This document shows, piece after piece, positions 11,601 to 22,500 of a stretch of 64,000 bases of DNA. Location: NCBI RefSeq assembly GCF_040581485.1, contig NC_090132.1, positions 29,399,911 through 29,463,910 of the forward strand, in the 5' to 3' direction. Under the pieces are notes generated by a model, which was given only the letters and a program-made list of their open reading frames with translations, made no database searches and was not told where the DNA came from. Position numbers and translations under genes: made by a program. Position 1 is the first letter of the stretch, and each line of letters starts with the position of its first letter. This stretch comes from Linepithema humile (Eukaryota > Arthropoda > Insecta > Hymenoptera > Formicidae).

Positions 11601-14520
11601 TCGACTCGATATTCTTTGTTCGTATTCCTTGCACCATGTATTGGAAGATAATACGATTTCCATTAATTATAAACGATAATAATAATAATTCTCGTAAATA
11701 GATCAAATAAATCTCTTTTTCTGCGTAATTTTACTTTCGCTAAGAAGTTCCGCAAAAACATAGCCGGTTTTGGAAAAGCGGTGAAAAAATCTGTAAACGC
11801 TTTTGCTTTCTTTTGGAATCTTGCGAGCTTGGAACCGGTTTCTTGAAGCAAGTCTCTGTATATACAGGGTGTCGAAAAAAGATTCAAAGATGTTTAAAAT
11901 GACGTGGAATATTCCATTCATATCGAGATATAGTTCATTTAATCATTATGCTTCAATCAAATATCTGCGAATAAATTTACGAAATGCAAACCGTTTTTTC
12001 ATTTTTATATTGCTATTTTTGTATATAATCGTAAATAATTCTAAAATAATATGTTCTTTAAGTTCTTTAAAATAATATGTTCTTAAGTAGGATCAAGAAA
12101 GATAACAAAAAATCGAGAAAAATCAAAAGATTGAAATTATTTTTTTTTTAATTTATATCAGCTCGTTAACGCTATATGTCTATAAATTAAAATATAAGAA
12201 ATTAATAAATTATTATAATTGTTTGTATAAGTAAATTATAATTGTTCTTTATATAAAATATATAAAAATGATAAATCACCAATTTCTCCATTATCCGTGT
12301 TACCACACATTCCCACGTTAAGACAAATCCGAAAGAGAAAAAGCGATAATATTTCGTAATCCGCAATTTTCCGGTTTCGCAATGCTCAGCAGCTCTTACT
12401 TTGTGGCAATATTTTATCCGTGATTTTTATTTGCGGGTGCATCAACTTTTTATTACATGTTTATCTTATCATATATGTGACGTTGCAGGATTACAAAACA
12501 GGAAAATAGCACTTATAAATACACAGCAAAATGACTACTGTGAGAGCAATCGTTGTCGCTAATGTTTTAAAAAAATTTTTGTGATTGGTTGCAAACAATA
12601 TTTTAATGCAGAAGAAACTTTATATGACGTTAAGGTTTATTTTTAGCAGTAGGACGTAAAAAGATGACTTTATGAGAACATTGCAATAGCTAAAATGAAT
12701 AATGTACCTATTTCCAAGTTTAATTTATTTTAAATAATTGCAGTTTATGTAACAGTTCTTTCATCAATTCTCTCATATTTTTACGTTAAAATTTAAATCA
12801 ATTTGTTTCTAATTGTATTCATTTTAATGAAATTAATGTAGTTATTTAATATCCATCTTGTATTAGCAGTAACACATTGTATAATCATTTTCATATATTA
12901 AACTTTATATAATATTTAAAAATATAAGCATTCTCAATTCTTTTCTTTTTCCCTTTTTGATTAATTTCTTATTATTGAAACATACATTTAATTTTTCCTT
13001 TATAAAACAAAAAATTTTATTATTTAACTAAAAAAGACGACGAGATTTTAAGATTGAAATTTATTTCCTTGTTTCCGATTATTTCTTCTTATTTTAGTTA
13101 TAATGTTAAACTTAATATCAATTTTATTGCTTCGCTAACAAAATGCAAAAGATACAATTTGCAAATAACCAAATTTATTTAGCATCCATTCTTTTTTATC
13201 ATTTCTTGTTTATCTTATAAAATTTCTATAAGTTTAAAGTTTATGGAGCTCATTCGAGATAGCGAACTCGTTTGCCGATAACAGAGTTTATTAAAATTGA
13301 TCGATAATCTAATGAGATTTTATTCTTTTTGAATCATTAATTCTGAACTTGTGTTACAAGATAACTTCCGCTTTATAATTAATTGTGATTTTATAATAAC
13401 AATTAAAGCACTTTTAAATTGTTAAAACATAAATAAATTATATATACACTGAAAATTAATTGTCTTATATTTAAAAAAAATTTATATTGACCCTTTATAT
13501 TGATATCTATTGTATTTTTCGTTATTTCAAATTTGCTTTATCAATTTTGCTACGTTCTAGAAGTAAGAATAAAACAAAGTTTTATTCCTCAAGTAATTGC
13601 TAAGATTTCCAGAAGATTCGACGTGGGAAATAAAACAATTAGTTGGAACAAAAGTTGGAAGAATGTGTCTCATGATTAAGAGTATTTTGAGATAAGAGTG
13701 AGTTCAGATAACTGTACGACGTTCTCCAGAATCAAACAGTACAAAAATATTCACCGAGAATTTAAGAAGAGGACTATAATGAACCACCGGAACTCTCAAG
13801 CTTGCCGCGTGTACACGCGGTGACCTAGATGTTACCACGATGACACTGATGACACTACAACCGGGTCAACTAGCATAATAGATCGTTGCACTTTATTCAC
13901 TGCCCTCTTTTCCCTTTTTTCCTAGGCATATCCTGTGATAGAGCATCGCTCTACAAAGATCGATAAATTTGATAATGAGGAGACAAAAATGGAAAATCTT
14001 ATAAAGGAACCTCGCGAACCCGAAAATTCCGATTTTGATGAAACTTTACACACATGTAGAGGGAGGGGGAGGGGGGGGTGAGAAGGGTCAATAGATAAAT
14101 TTAGAAAATTTTCAGTTGCTGCCTAAAAACGGTTTTAAGTAGTAAAACCAACTCTTATATGTAGAGCGGCTTTGTGCTTTTCACGATACATCTAAAAAAT
14201 TATTCAAGATATCAAAAAATGTTTTATAAAAAAGTTTTGCAGTAAGAACACCTCTATTTTACCACCTTAATAAAATTTAGAAAAAAGATTTTTTACACAA
14301 AATTTTTGCAAAAATCTATAAAAAAAATTATATGACTTATATGACTTATGGTTACTAAAACTCAAAATTATTATAAACTTAATGTGAAGTGAATTTTTAA
14401 TTACAAATGTTAATAGCTATATGTATATGCGCATTTCGATGCTCAATATCAACCAATAGTGTAGCGAAACCAGCTCGCTTCTTAATGAATTATAAAATAT
14501 TTCTTTCTGCACGACCTCTT
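8650..14520. other. Unique intergenic region between copies 1 and 2, no gene recognised
   Basis: This 5.9 kb has no counterpart between the other units. Parts of it (about 9380-10600, 11200-11880, 13560-14100) are visibly richer in GC than the rest of the window, with several 60-94 codon open frames on both strands (for example plus 9340-9624 and 9697-9900, minus 10226-10426). None shows a family motif I recognise or a convincing splice structure. A G-rich run lies at 14059-14080. A single transposon-like terminus TACAGGGTGTCG lies at 11863 without a visible partner. Confidence 0.6.
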
Positions 14521-14529
14521 AGAAGATAC

Positions 14530-14776
14530 GTGTATGACATTATGTGTTTATCATCGGTCCTTTCTTACGTTACACGCAAACTCGCCGTGAGATACGACCG
14601 CGTCGCTTCATCAACTGCCAATATCCTTCTCATTGTTAGTATGAAGAGATTGCTCGAAACAGTAAAATCGCAATTCGATCGGTTTAAATAAATTTGATAC
14701 TCGCGATTCAAAATAGTACTAGTTAACAGTACCGTTGTTACAAAGTGTAATTTGTTAACAATTTTCATAAATATAG
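14530..14776 (+). promoter_or_regulatory. Probable non-coding first exon and core promoter region, copy 2
   Basis: This block recurs upstream of copies 3, 4 and 5 at a comparable distance. It ends in ATAAATATAG|GTGAGT, a strong splice donor at 14777. The first coding exon of copy 2 begins with an acceptor at 16526, which implies an intron 1 of 1750 nt. The block contains GGTCCTTTCTTACG and AGTATGAAGAGATTGCTC stretches shared with the other units. The transcription start cannot be placed from sequence alone. The intron (14777-16526) shows no gene; an open frame there (15147-15437) is not maintained in units 4 and 5. Confidence 0.45.
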
Positions 14777-16547
14777 GTGAGTCACGACAAACTAAATACT
14801 TCTAACTAACTGTGTACAATTTTAATTTATTAATTTGGTTCAATTCAAAATCAATATTAATTTTAACAATTAATTTTAACAATAATTTCTTCAGCAATAA
14901 TAGAAATTTTGATGTTGCTTTTAATTTTTTCCTATTTGCTTTATACAAACAATAAGTGAACTGAGATAAACATAACAATTAATTATCATATGCAAAATGG
15001 TATGTCCAATGTAAAATTTATTTATTAAATACCTGTCGTACCTTACAAAAATCCATAGTTACATCAATTGCCTTACTTACATCGCATATATATTACACAT
15101 TTCGACTATATACTATTCTATTCTTTCTCAAATATACAATTTCTCATTGGAACATAACACTCTCTTTCAAAGATTAACCTCGCCTTTGTTTCCTTCTCTT
15201 GTTATTCACTACTGTTTTCTGTTTCTTCTTAACCTTCCTACCCTATTTTTTTTAACTCTTACCGTTATAATTTACCACAAAATTTTAAATAATATGTTTT
15301 ATGCAATACAAGTATACATATCGTACGTATACAAGTATACTGACAAGAAAAGTGATAAAAGTCAAAATTTTTCGATTATTGTTTCATATGCGGATCGTAT
15401 ACTAAATACATTGGCCTTCAATCAGAAAAGTAAGTGATGGACATTGAATTCAAATACTTTCCGCGTGAATACTTTATGTTTAATACTGCCGTATATAATT
15501 AATTTTAAAATTATTCTTTAAGCATAGACATGTGAAATTATTTTCCATAAAATCAAACTTTAGATAATTTATAATTTGCGACGTCATTTGAGATAAAAAC
15601 TAATTCATAATATTATTATTAAAAATCGTTATTATTAACGCAATTCCTTCCTTCGTCTTTTCTGAACAATTTGTTTTCTTTACGTGTGCCACTTTTATTA
15701 TAAATGTGCGATAAATTAAGCATATATGCATAATAAAGAAACAGCACTCGCTAACTTTCGTAGTTAAAGAAGAACATAGTGTCGCACCAAGCGTGATAAA
15801 AAATCCGTTAATGTCTATAATTTTTTTCATTAAGTTTGCTGATAAAATAATAAACAAAATATCAAGAAAATTGCTTTTGTCGATTGTTAAATCGCTTGTT
15901 CCAACATAATATATGCTGGAAAAAAATTTTAATCTTGCAACAGCCCATATATGAAAGTAAATATGCTACGATTAAAATGTAGCTTTATTTAAAAAAATGT
16001 ATTTTGCTGTCGTTATGAATTTCTTGTTCTTATTCTCAATTTTTCAGCGTAACTTATCTCATATATGCTTTCATAAAATAATGATAATCAAATATAAGTA
16101 AGCGCGACATAATATTAGTAATATAAAATAATTAATAATTATATATAGGTAATGGTTACAGTAAAACAACCAATAATTATTTTGATAATCTTAAAAACAT
16201 GATTCTTAATAACAATAAAATTAACGTTTTTAGTGTTTCAATATTACACAAATTTTATACATTTTAATTTTTTTTAGTTTTATATTTAAAAAAATTTCTT
16301 GGTAAATTATAATTTTCGTAAGAACCTATGAAACCTCTTGTAGTTAAAATTATGTTTTGTTAATACTAAAAATAATATATCTTCATGTTTCACACATTAT
16401 TCATAATAACTTTTAGTATGAATAGCTACACTCGTTATTATATACACTTTCTTTCATGATGCAGAAGTAAAGTACTATGTGTCGCAAATATGTATGTTTT
16501 TACGACATAAAAACTGTTTTTTCTAGATGCTGTAAACGGAACTAAGT

Positions 16548-19500
16548 ATGGCATTAAGAAATATTTCATTAAATATCAAACTAATATTTATTGTGATTAC
16601 ATTTTTCTCTATATCACAATTTGTAAAAAGTGACACTGAAGTTAATCACCATTTGCTGAGTAATGCTGGTTTAGTACCATTGCATTATGATGTCAACATA
16701 AAACTTGACATTAATAGAAATATCTTGCACGGCGAATGCAATATTACCATCAATATTACACGTCCAATGATGAATATAAGTATACCTTCAATAAATTTCG
16801 GGATATATAAAATTGACTTGACTAGCAATGATGGCAATAAAATGATACACGTACCGAGATATTCATTTATTAATGAAACGCACATTTATATTGACTTCAC
16901 CAACCCATCTGTAAATATTTTACTTCCTGGAACATATATCTTACACATGATATATTTCCGCAACATATTTGATGAAATTTTTCTCGGATACGAAGAAGAC
17001 ACAGGTGAAAAAGTGTAAGTTTAAATAATTATCTCTCAGACAAAATATGATAAAAATTTTATATAAACCATTTTAAAATGAAACAGATTAACAGAAACTG
17101 GTGTTGAGGTAATAAGAGCCCAACAAATATTTCCATGTTGGGACGAACCAGCGATCGAGAGCACCTTTAACATTTCTATTATGCATGACATATGGTTTAC
17201 AGCCCTATCGAATATGTTGATAAATAGAAAAGAATATATAGAAAGTAACATGATACGGACACATTTTCACAAGTCGCCTTTAATGTCCATTAAACGTCTA
17301 ACGATTGTGATAACCACATTTATTAATATAGTTTTGCAATTTCAAACTTCGTCTGCCTATGCCACAATTTGGTGTAGAATAAACATGACACGCTCTTTGG
17401 ATTTTAATCAACTCATCATTGAAGAGGTATTCCATTTTTTGAATAAAAGAATTCAGATGATAATACCAAAAATAGATTACGTTGCAATTTCGGGAGCCCA
17501 ACACGGTAACATTGAGACATGGGGACTTATTCTACACAGGTAGTATCCAGTTATTAGTTATTAAAGATAACATTTAAAAACAAATTTAAAAAACAAAGTT
17601 ATGTATAATAATTTAGAACTAAAACATGCAGTATTTTTTTGTCAGAAAGCCATTTAATAACTATCGTATACATCACTTGCATTGCATCATGAAAAAGAAT
17701 TCTTACTTTTATTACAAACAAGAAATTAAATACTTCTTTACATGAAGTGAGATTTTAATTTAGATTTTAATACGTAAAGTGTAGAAATTGTACATATTAT
17801 GTTGTATAAATAAAGTGAGTTGTTAATATTATTTACAGCATCAAAAATATAAAAAAATATCACGAACGTTCTTATTTTAATACTTATGCAGTCTTTTACT
17901 CGTGATGTTATTTATTGAAAAATGTGAAATACTTCTCCTTTTTTCTAAAATAATCTGAATGTGTGACCACGTTAGTGAAAAAACATACAATTACTAAAAT
18001 TTTATTTTTTATAAACACATAAAAATGTATTGTTTGTTAAATATATTTAAATCGCAAGATTGCTTAAGTGTAACTTTATTTCTCTTTGCCATAAAATTAA
18101 AAATTAATAATTTTTAAATTTTTAACCTAAAATTCTTCAATGTTTATTTAACTTTTTAGAAATAAATAATTTAACGAGTAAACACTCGAGACAACTTAAT
18201 TTTGCAATATTTGTACTATATCTACAATATACAAATTTATTAAATTGCATAATTTTAGCAATATTTTTGGATGTAATTGTAATACTTGAAAACCATTTTT
18301 AGGGAAGAAGATATTACTTACAATGAAGCATTAGATTCCATTGCACGCAAAATAGAAGTGGCTAACTTACTAGCACGTCAAGTAATATCTCTTTGGTACG
18401 ATTATTTGTCTTGGCCAATAGAAGGTTTTACTACATACTTTGCAGCGCATATCTTGAAAAAGGTTGTTTAATATTCTTATATATAACAAATTTATGTTTT
18501 ATAAAACAACAAAAACAACCAAAAATTTAATAGCAGCCATTACCAACTCTAAATTCATATTTATAATGCAAAAATAACATGCATTTAAATATTTGTTTTA
18601 ACTTAGTAAATTTTTCAGATTCCATCGATATCCTACATACATGACTTATTTATTGTCCAAGTACTACAAGATTCTCTTCGCTTTGACATTCCTTCTTATA
18701 ATTATAATTCTATACAACACAGTAATGACTTAGATGTTCAAATAAATAAAACTTTCCTTAATTATATCAAACGTAAGTTAAAATAAATATATTTAATATA
18801 TTTAATTGACTATGTATGATAAAAATAAATATAATTTTAAAATATTGATAGTATTTATACATAAACTTATACATAATGTACATAGATAAAAAAAAATGTG
18901 AAAAAATATAACTACAAACAGATTAAAATAGAATTTATTTGCTTACAAACTTTATTTATATATTATGACGATTAAAAAACATTTTAAAGTATGTAATAAA
19001 TACTTCATAATTTTAATTGATACAGCACCCGTTTTATGGTATATATTACAACATATCCTACAAGAAAACATGTGGAATAGTATCTGCACATATACTGATA
19101 ACCGCGCATACACTAGGTGAGTAATATTTCACGATATAATAATTACGTAACAAAATTGAATATTGGACAAAAATAACATTTTTCAATTCTACTATGAGTG
19201 AGCATGGTATTATATTTAAGACCATTTCCAAAGTTGTCAAACTATCTTTTATTTACAAAATAGCAAGTAACGTGTTGTCTGTATCTAAAACTAATGTATA
19301 ATTTTCTTTAATATAAATAAGATATTGATTGTTTTTAAATATTAAATTGAACTTTTTTAAACCTGTCAAATTATCTTCTTTTAAAAATATTAAGCAATAT
19401 AGTTGATCACATATAGTTGATCTTTCAAATTAAAGTATTATATTTATTACTGTAAATAATACAATTGGTTTTTAGGGTTATTGCAAATTAATATGAATTA

Positions 19501-22500
19501 TTTCGAAAACTAATATTAAAAGCTGTAGATAAATAAAAAACATTATACTATAAAAAACAGTATACAAGTTACATTCAAAGCTTATTATTATAATATAATT
19601 TAAAGTTTGAAATTACAAAGACATGATTTGGTCTACAATTTTATTGAGAGCAAACTTGATCCTTTCTAAATATAAGGCTAGATAAAAAAAACTTTCAAAA
19701 TAAAAAAAATTATTTATATTACTGTTGATTTACTGGTACAAACATGTAGATATTAATATTTTGATACACTAAATTATAATTTTGTGTTTAAAAGTGAAAA
19801 TTTGCACGGTGAATGTTCTTAAAAAAATTTTTATTTTACAGATATAATCAGTCAAGTTCGATAAACACCAATGATTTATGGCACATTATACAAACTTTCG
19901 ATCTTTCTCCTTATTTTTCTGTATTAAGTTTAAAAGAATATATTGACATTTGGATAAAGAAAAATTATTATCCTGTACTGCACGTGACATTAAACGCAAC
20001 AGATGACAGGATATCATTCTCATATCTCAGTTCTCCGTATATCAACGAAAACATGGAACAACTTCCCGCATTAGTAACATATACGATTATACAAAAAGAA
20101 GCTAACAATACTTTTGACGTATCTTTTTTGCTATCACCGCTACGTAAAACACTTATGAATATTAAAAATGTATTTAAGGTGGTTGATGAAAATTATTGCG
20201 TCATAGTCAATGTTAACCAAACAGGTAACTATACAATATTAAATTTATTATACCTCAATCCTTATTTTGTGTAACCAAGATTATGCAATATTCTGATTTT
20301 GTCGTTACCATTTTCTGCTATTGAGATTAATTTTGGATTTTATTTGAAACTGATGAGATTATGTGTGTAGAAGATGTCCCACTTAACTTGTGCATTTTAA
20401 ATAGCTCACTTGCTTTTCATAATACGAAAGAACGTTAGAAAAGCCATTAGTTTTTTTCTGACGTTTTTTCGTATTACATAATCATTATATGTATAGAGAA
20501 TTTTGATATCTCAGCTATTACAATGCGGTGACTTTATAACCTTAAAAAATATAACTTTGAAAAAAATTGTTTTCTTATCATAATATTTGTCTCTCTCAAA
20601 CAAATAATGTTTCTGTTTAACATATTTTCATATTATCAAAAACAAGTAAAAAATTTAAAATGTCCAAATTAGATGAAAAACCCCGTATGTACATATAGTC
20701 ACATATAGTCACTGCTCTTGTAATTGTGAAACTTTTACGATGCATTTTAAATCTCCAAGATTAATAAAGTAATAATTAAAAATTATAACATTATTAATGA
20801 TTTACAAGAAATCAAACATATTTGGAACAATTAATAAAGTAATAATTAAAAATTATAACATTATTTATGATTTACAAGAAATCAAACATATTTGGAACAA
20901 AGTGTTTAAAATGTTTTCAAATTTATACTTTTAAATAAACGTAAAGTGCGAGCACAAAGATCCTGCTCTTGGCTCTGGTTTAGGCTTTAATAACACAAAA
21001 CCACAAAAAAAAATTTTTGTGTATAAACTCAAACTAAAGTAATTGTTTCTTATAGATTTTTTGTCACTGAATCCGAATTCGTAATCCGTTTTGCTTCATC
21101 ACGTTAAATTTTTTAGAAAATCGAGAAAAATGATGAAAAATCTGTGTAAATTGAAAGAAACATTTGAGGAAAGAACAAAAGTAAATATAACATTAAAATG
21201 CAGTCCTCCAAACTGATTTAAATATATTTTGGTAAGTTAAATAAGGTGCAAAAAATAAAAAAAGTTTTACTTTATTAATCCCTGGTAGAAATTGCCAGTT
21301 TAACGCCAAGACAAAAGTATGGGCCTCACTTGTTTGCCAAGACGTAGCCTATCTAAAAAAATTTAGAAGGGCCATAGTATGGCCCAGAATGATATTTAGT
21401 CTGACGCTATGTTTAATCAGTAGCGTTTGCTGCCAAGAAAAAAAAAGTTTGGGCCTTACTTGTTTACCAAATCATAGCCTATCTAAGAAAATTAGAAGGG
21501 TTTAGGTATGGTCGAGAGTTTTGTTTGATGCTACGTTTTATATGTCCACATAGTGTTCGCTAATCTTTCCTCTCAAACTGTTTCTGACAGAGATACTATT
21601 ATAGAGTTTTGTATATAACTATATTTATTGCCGCTACGTTTTATAAAAATTTATTCACTTCCTCTTCCAAATATGGATAGAGACATGAAATTGTTAGCGG
21701 GTAGATTAACCGCACAAAAATATCGGAAAATTATTTAATTCAAACGGAAATTAAAAGCTATGAATAGGTTAAGTGCAACAAATAATTTTAATTCACAATC
21801 TTCATCTAATGCGGGAAATAATCAAAATAATATTGGTGAAGGTGAATGCTATAGTGAAAAAGACAGTTCGACCGAGTGTAATGAATACCACGAAGAAAGT
21901 TTTAGAACCGAAGACGGACGAGAGACTGTAATACATAAAATACATAAATTACCATGGTTCTACCTTTCATAAATCTACCTAGGGCCATGATAAATTTAGT
22001 AAGGGTCCGTTTAGAACAGACACGGTCTAAGTGGCAGCCTAGATAGTGCCAATCCACAGCCCCAGTATTGTGAATCTGTGGCGCTGGCACAGCCATTTAT
22101 GACGATTTCGTGTGTGGCCCCGACTAATTCGCCAGTATCACGCCTGAGTTGATGACTGGCGGGGCCATAATAAGGCCCAAAGTGAATTTCTACCAGAAAT
22201 GTTTGATATTATAGCTTAACATGTCGTAAAACAAAACGACGTAAAGTACCTTTGTGCAACAAATATATATTTTTTTAATTTGTACTGATTCAGTTCGTGC
22301 CCAACTCTGCGCCTCACTTACCTAACTTATCTTCCAAAGGTAACAATTAAAATTTATTTCTGAAAAAACCTAGTATAACTCACGCAGATCGCCTGACTGT
22401 TTGTTGCACAATGATACTTTACATCGATTTGTTTTACGACGTGTTAGGCTATAATACCTAACAATAGTAAAGCAAAATTTTTTTTATTTCTTGCACCTTA

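Noticed and set aside
11863..11890. Transposon terminus TACAGGGTGTCG
   Set aside because: No inverted partner or target duplication is visible within several kilobases, so a complete element cannot be claimed.
15147..15437. 96-codon frame in intron 1 of copy 2, with a related 72-codon frame at 27688-27906
   Set aside because: The similarity comes from unit duplication. The frame is not kept in units 4 and 5 and lies within the inferred intron.
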